Shown piece by piece: positions 8,266 through 16,391 of a stretch of 64,000 bases of DNA. A program made the translations under genes and the position numbers. The stretch is from Planctomycetota bacterium. GTDB taxonomy: Bacteria; Planctomycetota; Phycisphaerae; Sedimentisphaerales; Anaerohalosphaeraceae. Each line of letters begins with the position of its first letter. Position 1 is the first letter of the stretch. The stretch spans positions 18,132-82,131 of the forward strand of contig DUZQ01000004.1 in the NCBI GenBank assembly GCA_013349435.1. The letters are read 5' to 3'. Below the pieces are notes generated by a model that made no database searches, was not told where the DNA came from, and saw only the letters and a program-made list of their open reading frames with translations.

Positions 8266-8315
8266 ATACGAACTTAAAACGGCAGATTAATAACTATCAT
8301 AGGGTTAATTTGACT

Positions 8316-9194
8316 TTAATCTCCCTGCATTTTCCTTAGCCACGCCAGATCTCGTGATATTACAAGTTCGTATTTTTTGGTATGGTGTGTTGTCTTCATC
8401 AAAACTCTTTCTAATTCAAGGTCGTGTTTGCAAGCGAGCTTTTCTATATCAGGGGCATCATCGTAGGTTATGAGGAATGCGCCGCGAATGTTCCCTGCCA
8501 AATGAAAAAGCTCCTCATGGTCGATGTTATAATATTTATACAGTCGTCTTCCCGCCTTGGTATATGGTGGGTCAATGAAAAAAGCAGTATTGGACAGGTC
8601 CATATTTTTCTTTATAACATCAAGGCCATCACCTTCGATGAACTTGATTTTGTTCTTTATCATGGTAATATCCATGATTCGCTTTTTGAGCGTACCCGGA
8701 TACCATCGGGATTTAAGGCCTTTACCATTTTCCCCGTTTTTTATAAGTCCTGAACCATGCGCCAAGATTCCGCCATGATGTAACCTGTTTCTCAGAATAG
8801 TGAAAAACGCTCTTTGTTTTGTGGAATTTGGATGAAGACTCAGCAAAGTTTGTACATTTTCAAGATTGACCTCGAAATTTACAATTTGGTCCGCAAGCCA
8901 TTTGCCCCCCTGTCCAAGAATAGTCTTCCATACAGCGGCTATATCTTCATCCTTTTCAATCATTATGATTTTTCGAGCCAGATTCTCAAATCCCGCTGTA
9001 AGACTTATAATCCCACCTCCTGCAAAAGGCTCTATTAATTCGATGTTGCTATCCAAACTTTTCAACCATTTTCGAACATACGGGACAAACCATGTTTTTC
9101 CGCCGGGATATCTGAAGGGGCTGCGCATAGGCACAGATGCAACATTCACGGGTTTTACTGTTGTATCGCAATCAAACAGTTTTAACTGACCCAT
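8316..9194 (-). CDS. D12-class DNA adenine methyltransferase of a type II R-M pair
   Basis: An N6-adenine methyltransferase of 292 residues from ATG 9194, chosen because AGGA lies six bases upstream. An earlier ATG at 9207-9209 abuts the nuclease stop directly (TAAATG) and would add five residues. Motifs in Dam/D12 order: SPFRYPGGKTWFVPYV (motif X), ELIEPFAGGGIISL (AdoMet-binding motif I) and AFFIDPPYTKAGRRLYKYY (catalytic motif IV, DPPY). It protects host DNA from the nuclease encoded immediately upstream, with which it appears co-translated. The target site cannot be read from sequence. Base composition of the pair is AT-richer than the flanking genes, which suggests horizontal acquisition. 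Confidence 0.9.
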   Translation of the reverse strand: MGQLKLFDCDTTVKPVNVASVPMRSPFRYPGGKTWFVPYVRKWLKSLDSNIELIEPFAGGGIISLTAGFENLARKIIMIEKDEDIAAVWKTILGQGGKWLADQIVNFEVNLENVQTLLSLHPNSTKQRAFFTILRNRLHHGGILAHGSGLIKNGENGKGLKSRWYPGTLKKRIMDITMIKNKIKFIEGDGLDVIKKNMDLSNTAFFIDPPYTKAGRRLYKYYNIDHEELFHLAGNIRGAFLITYDDAPDIEKLACKHDLELERVLMKTTHHTKKYELVISRDLAWLRKMQGD

Positions 9195-9209
9195 CGTTTT
9201 TCCTGACAT

Positions 9210-10088
9210 TTATTGCAGAACCGTATCGGCTAAAGTCGGAGCTTCCGGAGGATTTTGGTCAAGCCTTTCATCGAGTTTAGACTGAAGGATTTGTATAAAT
9301 TCTTCGACCCTTCCCGGCTTTGGTGTAATGATAGTGTCTAAGGCGGGTCCAAACTTTGTATAGACAACTTCTTCTTCGACCAGATTAAAGAGGTTTGCCT
9401 TGGAATCTTTCTTCAGGTCATAAAGAAACCAAGCTATGTCTGCTTGTTCAGCGTTAACTTGTGGTATTTCCGGCAAAGTCTCAAAGAAGCTTTTTTGTAA
9501 AGCAACAGTCTGCTTCTTTCCCCACGCTTTAAGTATACCACCCTTATATAATACCTGTGGAATCAGTCTCTTTCGAGAAGAGGATAAAAAATCCGGTTTT
9601 GGATAATTCGGCTTTCTTTTCCAAATCATTCCTTTTCGGGTGTTTGGGGATCCCATATAATATTCGAATGGACTCCGTATATTACCTGAAATGTAAACGG
9701 CCTGGATTTCAAGCGAACAGAAATCAGTAACATGCCCACGATCATCATATGCCACAAGCACCAGGTCAATATTGCCCGCCGACTTACCGTTTTTATCAGT
9801 AAGTCTTACCTCGGCGATAGATGTCCATGAAGCACTTTTTTCGAAGCAAAACCTCGCTGCCTTTTCCGCAATCACCCAGCTTTGTCGGAAGCGGACAGGG
9901 CAGGTTATTACGGGATTCCCATCATCGAATATACTGCAAACCCCAAGAGGATTCTTCGCCTTGTCTTTAGTGCAGGAAGGCACCTTGTTATTAAAAGGAC
10001 AAAGTTTATTCCTTCTAAATCGCTTAGCCTCTTTCGTAAAATTGGTGATAGGAAACCCGAATACTTCTGCCAAAGGATGGCTTGGCAT
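9210..10088 (-). CDS. NotI-family type II restriction endonuclease
   Basis: A 292-residue nuclease starting at ATG 10088 with GGAG ten bases upstream. The N-terminal region has four cysteines at 30, 39, 51 and 63 (LCPFNNKVPSC, LGVCSIFDDG, VITCPVRFRQ). NotI family members use four such cysteines to bind one iron atom. The core shows SIAEVRLTDKNG with E93, GNIDLVLVAY with D108, and CSLEIQAVYISG with E127 and Q129. This fits a PD-(D/E)XK fold with an E-x-Q variant active site. It cleaves unmodified DNA at a site protected by the adjacent adenine methylase. NotI itself recognises an 8-bp GC-only site, which an adenine methylase could not protect. The target here must therefore differ, and is likely to contain A and T. 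Confidence 0.85.
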   Translation of the reverse strand: MPSHPLAEVFGFPITNFTKEAKRFRRNKLCPFNNKVPSCTKDKAKNPLGVCSIFDDGNPVITCPVRFRQSWVIAEKAARFCFEKSASWTSIAEVRLTDKNGKSAGNIDLVLVAYDDRGHVTDFCSLEIQAVYISGNIRSPFEYYMGSPNTRKGMIWKRKPNYPKPDFLSSSRKRLIPQVLYKGGILKAWGKKQTVALQKSFFETLPEIPQVNAEQADIAWFLYDLKKDSKANLFNLVEEEVVYTKFGPALDTIITPKPGRVEEFIQILQSKLDERLDQNPPEAPTLADTVLQ

Positions 10089-10366
10089 ATTTTCTTTCTC
10101 CGAAAACTTACTTATTTCTCAAAATCATCATTAATAATGCCGTAGAAAATCCGAGCCGCTGAAAACAAATATGGTAAACAAAAATTTTATTTTAGTCAAA
10201 TAATAAGCTGATATTCCAAGGGAAATTAAAGTCGGTCTGTTTACAGATGGTCTTCGCCCAAAAACGTGCGTTGGCCAATAGTAAATAGAAAGTCTCCCCT
10301 AACAACCAGGTTCGAATTGTCTTCTGTCTTGCACCCATTGTTTTAAACCCAATTATCAATTACCCG
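10089..10366. other. AT-rich gap between R-M pair and dapB
   Basis: 278 bases without a convincing gene on either strand, clearly AT-richer than the dapB side. It should contain the promoter of the leftward restriction-modification pair, and the downstream end of dapB. No tRNA, direct repeat or integrase-type att site could be recognised, so the mode of acquisition of the pair is not visible. Confidence 0.4.
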
Positions 10367-11281
10367 TTACTGGTGGCCACCTTCGAATTTTGACGTTGAG
10401 ATAGCCCCATCCTGCGCAGCATTGTTTGAAAGCTTCAGTTGCAGTTGAGGTTCTCCGGATTCAGGTTTTTTGCCCCGTCTGGACTTTTCCATCCCCAAAA
10501 CATCACCCATCGAGTACAGGCCGGGCTTTTTGCCGACTATCCACCTTGCCGCCCGAAGAGCACCGCTTGCGAACGTGTACCGATTGTGCGCCCGGTGTGC
10601 CAGCGTTACCGTCTCACCCAACGTGCTGAAAATCACCGAGTGCTCACCGGTAATATCCCCCGCCCGCACCGCGTGAATCCCAATCGTACCCGCCTGCCTG
10701 AGAGCGTCCTTACCTTTCCTGCCATGCACCGCGCACCCCGGCCAGTCCCGGCCTGTCTGGCCGGCAATATTCCTGGCTAACGTAATCGCCGACCCGCTCG
10801 GCGCATCTTTCTTATACCTGTGGTGCGTTTCGACAATCTCTGCGTCATAGTCATCCCCCAGCATCTGCGCGACCTTGCCGACCAGGCGAAACAGTACATT
10901 CATCCCCACGCTCATATTACTGGCCCACACAATCGCTGTTTTTTTGCCCGCCGCCTGCAGTTTCCGGACCTGCTCATCGCTCAGCCCGGTCGTTCCCATC
11001 ACCAGCGCCACCTTGTTTTGTGCGCAGTACTTGATGACCTTATCCGTCGCCTGAGCCAAAGAAAAATCAATCATAACGTCCGCCCCGGCTGGATACTCGC
11101 TGCCCAGTTTAAGACCTGTCTGGGCAACACCCGCTACCAAACCTGCATCTTTACCGATATCCGCGTGCCCGGCAGCCTCGGCCGCTCCAACTATCTCAAA
11201 AAAGCCACCCTCAATCGCCAAAGCCACTATCCGCCGGCCCATACGACCCGCCGCACCGTTAATTATCAGCCTCTTTTTCAT
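10367..11281 (-). CDS. dapB: 4-hydroxy-tetrahydrodipicolinate reductase
   Basis: A 304-residue DapB from ATG 11281, with AAGGAG nine bases upstream. The open frame extends further upstream but without family similarity. Motifs: IINGAAGRMGRRIV (NAD(P)H-binding Rossmann loop, 6-19), IDFSLAQATDKVI, VMGTTGLSDEQ, WASNMSVGMNVLFRLV, and ETHHRYKKDAPSGSAITLA, which carries the catalytic His/Lys and substrate-binding region. It reduces hydroxy-tetrahydrodipicolinate to tetrahydrodipicolinate for lysine and diaminopimelate synthesis in the cytoplasm. The family is usually about 270 residues. Here the last 35 or so (MEKSRRGKKPESGEPQLQLK onward) form a polar tail after the normal end (YSMGDVLG). No other lysine-pathway gene is adjacent. 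A promoter at 11329-11356 fits. Confidence 0.93.
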   Translation of the reverse strand: MKKRLIINGAAGRMGRRIVALAIEGGFFEIVGAAEAAGHADIGKDAGLVAGVAQTGLKLGSEYPAGADVMIDFSLAQATDKVIKYCAQNKVALVMGTTGLSDEQVRKLQAAGKKTAIVWASNMSVGMNVLFRLVGKVAQMLGDDYDAEIVETHHRYKKDAPSGSAITLARNIAGQTGRDWPGCAVHGRKGKDALRQAGTIGIHAVRAGDITGEHSVIFSTLGETVTLAHRAHNRYTFASGALRAARWIVGKKPGLYSMGDVLGMEKSRRGKKPESGEPQLQLKLSNNAAQDGAISTSKFEGGHQ

Positions 11282-11328
11282 AAAATTCGCTCCTTTTTTC
11301 TTCAAAAACACACCTCTATCAGCCGATA

Positions 11329-11356
11329 AGTATAGCAGACTATATGAAATACGCAA
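11329..11356 (-). promoter_or_regulatory. Probable dapB promoter
   Basis: Reading leftward: TTGCGT (11351-11356), a 16-base spacer, then TATACT (11329-11334). Start of transcription would fall near 11322, about 40 bases before the dapB ATG. Moderate match to the sigma-70 consensus. Confidence 0.45.
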
Positions 11357-11457
11357 TTTAGAACCTGTGAACGCCCGGACTATTTTGACAGTATAATTTG
11401 TATGACGACAAGATGGCATGTAAATAATGTTAAAATTAAAGAATGAGGAGACACGAA

Positions 11458-11868
11458 ATGCTCAAGTACCTCGTAACATTTGCAATTCCGGCAACCCTGG
11501 CAGTAATGCTGGCAATTTTTACAGGTTGCGAAACTGATGCGCAAAACACCGCGCTTCTCGGCACCGCTGTGGGCGCAGGCGTGGGTGCCCTGGCCGGCGG
11601 CGATACCGAAGGCGCCCTTATCGGCGCTGCAGTAGGTGGAGGAACCGGCTATATCGTCGGCAACGAATCCGACAAGCAAAAAACCAGGGATGAAATGGCC
11701 TCGATAAGGGCTGAGCAAAATACCGTTACCGTCTGGATAACCAACAGTAACGGCTCGACTACACCCGTAAAACTCCGCCGAAGCGGCCCAGGCTACATCG
11801 GCCCCAGAGGCGAACATTACGCCCAGATGCCGACGCCGGATGACCTGGCAAAAGTTTACGGCTTCTAA
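11458..11868 (+). CDS. Glycine-zipper lipoprotein
   Basis: A 136-residue protein starting at ATG 11458 after GAGGAG. An in-frame ATG 15 bases earlier overlaps that site. A lipoprotein signal peptide ends with IFTGC (lipid-modified C24). Residues about 34-70 form a glycine-zipper segment (ALLGTAVGAGVGALAGG, ALIGAAVGGGTGYIVG), a pattern found in outer-membrane-associated proteins such as SlyB- and OmpA-linked lipoproteins. The C-terminal part (TVTVWITNSNGSTTPVKLRR, then GPRGEHYAQMP) resembles a small beta domain seen next to YMGG-type zippers. It is expected in the cell envelope, lipid-anchored, with the zipper packing in or on a membrane. No partner gene is adjacent: it diverges from dapB and converges with the next gene. 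Function unknown. Confidence 0.8.
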   Translation: MLKYLVTFAIPATLAVMLAIFTGCETDAQNTALLGTAVGAGVGALAGGDTEGALIGAAVGGGTGYIVGNESDKQKTRDEMASIRAEQNTVTVWITNSNGSTTPVKLRRSGPGYIGPRGEHYAQMPTPDDLAKVYGF

Positions 11869-12099
11869 ACGCCCCGGCTGTCATTGCTCAAGAGCTTGTT
11901 GCTTTTGTCCGGACGGCCTATCGGCGAAGCTGAAAGCGGGGTATTTTGCTTATTGTAATGTGATGAGTCTGCAACTCTGCAAACAGTTTTCGCTACACCA
12001 TCCCTTCCTCGGCGTTAGTTAGGGGGCTGGAAGTGAAGGGTTGGCATTAAATTTTATGACTTAGTCAAATTGCTGCGCCGGTGGTTCGTTTCCATCATA

Positions 12100-12900
12100 C
12101 TATAAAGGGTGATAGTGTTTTTCGCGATGGTCGTCTTCCGGCTTCGGCTGGTCGGGCCAGTGCATTACGTTGAACAAAAACTTGCAGCCCTGGCGAATCA
12201 TCGTGCTCGGCATACAGGGAAACATCTCGAAAGAACCAATAACATCGTTATCATATTTCGTCAGACCGTTTAAAAGATAGTCCCAGTTTTTGTGGGACAT
12301 ACCGCCCCTGACACCTGGGGGTTCGTGATCATCTAAAGTGCCGTAATTATCGGTCAAATGAAGGTGTGTGGTTCTTTCGGCTAATTTGTCAACATACTCA
12401 TTAAAGCTGTGTTTGCGGTCCAGATATGCATAGCCGGTATCGAGACAGTAATGTATAGAATCAAATTTTTCGCCCACCTGCAGAAGCGCGGGAAGAGAGC
12501 CGGTCTCAAGACAGAGCAATACCCCGTTTTTAGCGGCAATTTCGACAACCTCGCCCGTAAAACCCCAATCTGCTATACCCAGGTCCTGGGATATGCACAA
12601 GCTTCGCAGGTCCGCCACAATACAGGCGCCGAGCATCTTGGCACACTCGATTTGCTCGGCCCACTCCTTGATAGTCGGGCCGTCGTTGCGGGAGTTCATC
12701 GAGACCAGCATACCTTTTGTGGCTTCGGCGAGGCGGGTCCAGTTACGCCGGGCGTATCTGCAGTCATTATCGCCCTTCCGCGTCGGCCATAATTCTACAC
12801 CAAATCCGAGAGATTTTAGATATTCGCACTCCTGTTCAAAGGACAGGTGCGTCTCCCGCCACCAAAAGACCATTGTCGATACGACGTATCTCATACGCAT
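12100..12900 (-). CDS. Sugar phosphate isomerase/epimerase-like TIM barrel
   Basis: A 266-residue protein of the xylose isomerase-like TIM-barrel superfamily (AP endonuclease 2 fold). Start ATG 12900 has GGAG ten bases upstream. The barrel begins VSTMVFWWRETHLSFEQECEYLKSLGFGVELWP. It continues with GVLLCLETGSLPALLQ (a metal-ligand glutamate strand), IHYCLDTGYAYLD (aspartate ligand), THLHLTDNYGTLDDH (the H-x-H-x(2)-D strand) and VIGSFEMFPC (final glutamate). The metal-binding set E, D, H, D/H and E is complete, so an active isomerase, epimerase or dehydratase is likely. The substrate cannot be told from sequence. A TATAAT-like -10 lies at 12940-12945 upstream. There is no operon partner. Confidence 0.8.
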   Translation of the reverse strand: MRMRYVVSTMVFWWRETHLSFEQECEYLKSLGFGVELWPTRKGDNDCRYARRNWTRLAEATKGMLVSMNSRNDGPTIKEWAEQIECAKMLGACIVADLRSLCISQDLGIADWGFTGEVVEIAAKNGVLLCLETGSLPALLQVGEKFDSIHYCLDTGYAYLDRKHSFNEYVDKLAERTTHLHLTDNYGTLDDHEPPGVRGGMSHKNWDYLLNGLTKYDNDVIGSFEMFPCMPSTMIRQGCKFLFNVMHWPDQPKPEDDHREKHYHPL

Positions 12901-13306
12901 GGATTCTGTCTCCAGCCATCCCCAACAACACCTCCCTGCATTATATACACTGTCCCCCGTACTACGTGTTCATACTCTATTGGATTTCTCGGCTGAAAAT
13001 GTATTGAGCTTGAATTTTGGGTTAAAAAAGGGTGTTTCAATACGACAATTCAGCGTTATACAGGGATTATAAGACGTTCTTTATAGCCGATATTTCGATA
13101 GGTTGGAAGCGGTGTGAGCAGGCTTAGATAGAATATATATACTTAGACACAGAGAGATATAACCTATAATAATCCGGTATATTATCGAAGAATACCATAT
13201 AGGTATCGGCACGTGCAGGAATAAGAAGGATGTTATATGTCGGCTTTCTGTAAATGGTGTTTCTGCCCTGCCGGTTCCTTTGCCAAGTCTGGGTCGGGCG
13301 GCTTGC
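12901..13306. other. Non-coding AT-rich stretch
   Basis: No gene is convincing in these roughly 400 bases. The segment nearest 12901 should hold the promoter of the leftward TIM-barrel gene. Around 13120-13220 the sequence is rich in short ATAT/TATA runs and imperfect palindromes, and then becomes GC-richer before the tandem repeats at 13307. Short open frames here have implausible composition. Confidence 0.35.
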
Positions 13307-13446
13307 GCCGCCACGCTTTTGTTGAAAAACTGCAGATTGTGCCGCCACGCTTTTGTTGAAAAACTGTGGATTGTGCCAATGCGCTTTTGTTGAAAAACAA
13401 ATGCATTTGTACCGTCAAGCTTTTACAAAAAAACAAACTCCTTTGT
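13307..13446. repeat. Decaying 34-36 bp tandem repeat, four units
   Basis: Four consecutive units start at 13307, 13341, 13375 and 13411. The first two are 34 bp and nearly identical (GCCGCCACGCTTTTGTTG, then AAAAACTG, then GATTGT). The third and fourth are 36 bp and progressively divergent, but keep GCTTTT, AAAAAAC and TTTGT. It lies just after the stop of the leftward sulfatase-superfamily gene, so it is 3' UTR or intergenic. Each unit contains TTTTGTTGAAAAAC, which can fold on itself weakly. It is not a CRISPR: there are no unique spacers and no associated genes. Confidence 0.75.
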
Positions 13447-13468
13447 ATGCAGTACTTTTAACTTCGGT

Positions 13469-14485
13469 TTAATCATAATAACCGAGGGATTTTAGTTTTC
13501 GTTTCAGTTCTTCCTGTTCGGTCTCTGTTTCTGCCCCATCGGCCGGCCCGGCTGTTCTTTGGGACGGCTTTTCGTCCGCACCAGGATGGGTAAATTCAAT
13601 TTTCGTGCTCGGTTTTTCGGTATCTGTATCTTTTTGTCCTTTTTCAATGATTAGCCAGGGAACTTCGATAAGCGTAGGATTCAGCGAGCCGTAGGGATGG
13701 GCGTAGAGGCGGTTTTCGCCTAATAGTTCACCGTGGTCAGCAGTGATTACGATTCGGCCGGTCAGGTGTTTCAATAATACGGCGACCTGTGCGAGTGTGC
13801 GGTCGAGCGTGGCTTCGTAGGCCTTCGGAAGCATTTTTCGGCCGTATTTTCTTCTGGCTGCATCCATCGCACAACCGGGAGGCATAAGCAACAGTTGTCT
13901 TAGTATCCATTCAGGATAATTAGTCAGGATGTTGGTGTTTTTGAAGAGTTTGAGCAGGTTCTTCAGAAGCCATTTTTTCAGGGCTGAAGATTTGCCGTAT
14001 TTGTCCGAACCTGCGAGCCTCTTGGGCGCATGTATATCACCGGTATCGTATCCGTGCGGCTCGATTTCGGGCATCAGATACGGTGCGTGAGGCTGAAGAT
14101 AATGAATAATAAATCTTTTGCCCGGGTTATCTTTGATTATCTCGACAGCGGCCTTTGTTAAGGTTTCAGGCAGGACGGTTCCTGTTTCGCTGTCCCAGCC
14201 GGTCTTCCAGATTTCGTGGACCTTGTGGAAATGTTCGGAGGCAAGGTAACCATAGACGGGCAGATTCGCGGATATCTGTGGATTGGCGGAGATGTAAACA
14301 ACATCATCGTAATAATCCGGAAAGGATTTATCCCGCCATTCGTTGGTACAGGAGCCGATGGATGTCTTTTTCATCAATCGTCCGTCGAAGTATTTGCGGT
14401 GGAGCCGGTCGAAATAATCATACCGACAGGCATCGAGGATTATCAGGCAATCCCACTGCTCGCTCATTATGTCGGTTCTATCCAT
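13469..14485 (-). CDS. Sulfatase/alkaline-phosphatase superfamily enzyme
   Basis: A 338-residue soluble protein of the alkaline phosphatase superfamily. The N-terminal strand DCLIILDACRYDYF supplies metal-binding aspartates. GSCTNEWRDKSF probably carries the nucleophile. GKRFIIHYLQPHAPYL follows, and GRIVITADHGELLGENRLYAHPYG holds the D-H metal pair. The C-terminus ends KRKLKSLGYYD, resembling the L-x-x-L-G-Y close of many sulfatases, after a polar E/T-rich insert (about 280-325). There is no signal peptide, so it is cytoplasmic. It may add or remove a phosphate- or sulfate-type group on a polysaccharide precursor. Its ATG overlaps the end of the upstream gene by eight bases (ATGGATAG), so the two are translated together. 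The operon also contains a flippase. An alternative ATG lies six codons in. Confidence 0.78.
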   Translation of the reverse strand: MDRTDIMSEQWDCLIILDACRYDYFDRLHRKYFDGRLMKKTSIGSCTNEWRDKSFPDYYDDVVYISANPQISANLPVYGYLASEHFHKVHEIWKTGWDSETGTVLPETLTKAAVEIIKDNPGKRFIIHYLQPHAPYLMPEIEPHGYDTGDIHAPKRLAGSDKYGKSSALKKWLLKNLLKLFKNTNILTNYPEWILRQLLLMPPGCAMDAARRKYGRKMLPKAYEATLDRTLAQVAVLLKHLTGRIVITADHGELLGENRLYAHPYGSLNPTLIEVPWLIIEKGQKDTDTEKPSTKIEFTHPGADEKPSQRTAGPADGAETETEQEELKRKLKSLGYYD

Positions 14486-16391
14486 TTTTGCTCACAACTT
14501 TTACGAACCCCATCTTCGGAACCACAAACTTGCGGTTTGTGGCAAGTCTTCTGTTGACGGTATCGATGATTTCCATATCAACAGCTTCGTCGAGCGATTT
14601 TAGCATAACTTTCTGGTCTTTGTCAGTGGGATTTATGATAAAAGCCTTTATGTTTTCGCCTGCTGCGGGGGCGGATATAATCACATCTTCATTATCGATG
14701 CGCAACGTCAAAGAAGTGTTGGTGATAAATGGATCGGCCAGGATGTTGACCGGCACGGCGGAATTTTCTTTTTGAAAACGAGACAAAAACCAGGGCAAAA
14801 GCGGCAGATACTGCTGGTCCACTATATCAGAGTACAGGATGAGGATATCGAGAAAGAGAATTGCCTTTGGCTCCCGCCTGAGGACGTAGTCGGCCAGGCC
14901 GCTGTCAACAGTGTATTTGACGCTTTTTGTGATAATTTTCCGGAGCCAGTCCGCCCTTGTCAGCTTGCAGAGTATCAAAATATCTTCGAGATTCCTGAAA
15001 TGGTAGAAGTCGGACAGCGCCGAGTAAGTCAGGTCCCTTTCAATAAAGCCGTTGGGTATAACGAGCCGGGGAAATTTTTTCTTCAGAAACGGCAACAGAT
15101 GTCTCATGAGGATGAGGGTCCAGACTTTGTTCAGCTTTTTTGCAAGTTTATTTTCCGTTTTTGTGCAGCGCCTGATAAGTAAGTCTCTGGTCCCGTACAC
15201 GCTGTAGAACAACAAATCGGCCGGTTTTGCGCCCAGCACCTGTTTCAGCGCATTAAGCCCCTTTTCAAAACAAGTACCGTATTGCCCGGCAGGAGCAATC
15301 CCGTTAAGTCTGTCAAGAGCGATTAGGGTTGTAATATGCGAATTAAGGCAAAGTGTGTTTGAGTCCGATTTACCGAAGGCGCCGGATGGAAAAATTTTGT
15401 AGAAAAGGCCCGAATCGGACATGTTGGTTTCAAGGGTGTCGTGGAGGAACCAGATTTTGTCATCGGATAAATTGTCGGCGATGGAAATGAGAAAGTTCAT
15501 GGCGTCTTTTGCTTTCTGCAAAAAGACCTCACGCCCGGTTCGCTGGTAGTATGACAGCAGGATATGTATGCCCGCAATCTGATGAACGGTATGTGTTTCA
15601 GATATATCCGTCCAGACACCGTGGCGCCAACGATTGTCGGCAGGCAGGCTTAACATAAGTGAATATGCAAGCAAGTCGCGCAGGACAGAATATATCTGTT
15701 TATCTGTTTGGTTGCCGAGATAATCCAGATAATAATAGAGCACAAAAGCTACGTTCTGGGACTCGAAACCCTTTCTATAGACCCGATGTGCGGTGCTGAA
15801 AATCTTTGTTCCTATGAAGTAGTCCCAGACATCATTTACTCCCTCGTAACAAAACCAGTCGGACCGGATAACTTTTCTGAGTTCAACAGGTCGCAAATTA
15901 AGCAGTTCCCTGCTGAATGACTCAACATTTTTTGTGAAGATTACGATAGCAAATTCGAGCCTGTGTCCGGCATTACCTTTAACTGTCAGGCAATACCGGC
16001 CGTTGCTTATCTTCGTTTCAAAAGGAACCATTCTTGCATGTTCGATTCGCCCGCTATCGTCGTATATTCTTTCGGCGGGGTCTTTGGGTATCCAGCAGAA
16101 ATAGTGTTCCCGACCGAAGTTTATGATTTTTCCCAAAGAGCGATAAATTTCCTCGGCCGGGTCGAAAACAAAGTTCAGCTCCGACTCTTCTAAGAGATTT
16201 GCCGAAATATGACAGCAACTTACGCCGGATTCTTCAATACTGTCTATTATAATGTCAAGGCGGGCGGATGGGCAGGCTTTTATATCTGCGGTTTCTCTCC
16301 TGAAGTATTCATCTTCATAAACCATCCGACGGTCGCAGCGCGCCTGCGCCCCCAGCAGTTCACCAATGTTTATGTATTGAGCTTGGGGCAT
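14478..16391 (-). CDS. Unknown protein with alpha/alpha-toroid-like region, polysaccharide operon
   Basis: A 637-residue protein without signal peptide. The N-terminal 200 residues look beta-rich (INFGREHYFCWIPKDPAERIYDD, then FETKISNGRYCLTVKG). From about residue 205 it becomes helical, with repeated helix pairs: GVWTDISETHTVHQIAGIHILLSYYQRTG, AKDAMNFLISIADNL, then LCLNSHITTLIALDRL. This suggests an (alpha/alpha) toroid as in six-hairpin glycosidases, lyases or C5-epimerases. The last 90 residues return to strands. I cannot name the family. Its ATG abuts the flippase stop (TAAATG) and its end overlaps the sulfatase-superfamily gene, so it probably modifies or handles the same surface polysaccharide. 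It could be a lyase, epimerase or hydrolase, or non-enzymatic. Confidence 0.75.
   Translation of the reverse strand: MPQAQYINIGELLGAQARCDRRMVYEDEYFRRETADIKACPSARLDIIIDSIEESGVSCCHISANLLEESELNFVFDPAEEIYRSLGKIINFGREHYFCWIPKDPAERIYDDSGRIEHARMVPFETKISNGRYCLTVKGNAGHRLEFAIVIFTKNVESFSRELLNLRPVELRKVIRSDWFCYEGVNDVWDYFIGTKIFSTAHRVYRKGFESQNVAFVLYYYLDYLGNQTDKQIYSVLRDLLAYSLMLSLPADNRWRHGVWTDISETHTVHQIAGIHILLSYYQRTGREVFLQKAKDAMNFLISIADNLSDDKIWFLHDTLETNMSDSGLFYKIFPSGAFGKSDSNTLCLNSHITTLIALDRLNGIAPAGQYGTCFEKGLNALKQVLGAKPADLLFYSVYGTRDLLIRRCTKTENKLAKKLNKVWTLILMRHLLPFLKKKFPRLVIPNGFIERDLTYSALSDFYHFRNLEDILILCKLTRADWLRKIITKSVKYTVDSGLADYVLRREPKAILFLDILILYSDIVDQQYLPLLPWFLSRFQKENSAVPVNILADPFITNTSLTLRIDNEDVIISAPAAGENIKAFIINPTDKDQKVMLKSLDEAVDMEIIDTVNRRLATNRKFVVPKMGFVKVVSKNG

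Noticed and set aside
10300..10330. GGTTCGAAT near the R-M pair, reminiscent of a tRNA T-arm
   Set aside because: Flanking bases do not form a T stem (no CCTGG partner) and no acceptor stem or anticodon arm is present, so it is not a tRNA or tRNA fragment that could mark an att site.
13307..13446. Possible CRISPR array
   Set aside because: Repeat units are directly adjacent with no unique spacers, they decay in sequence, and no cas gene is present.
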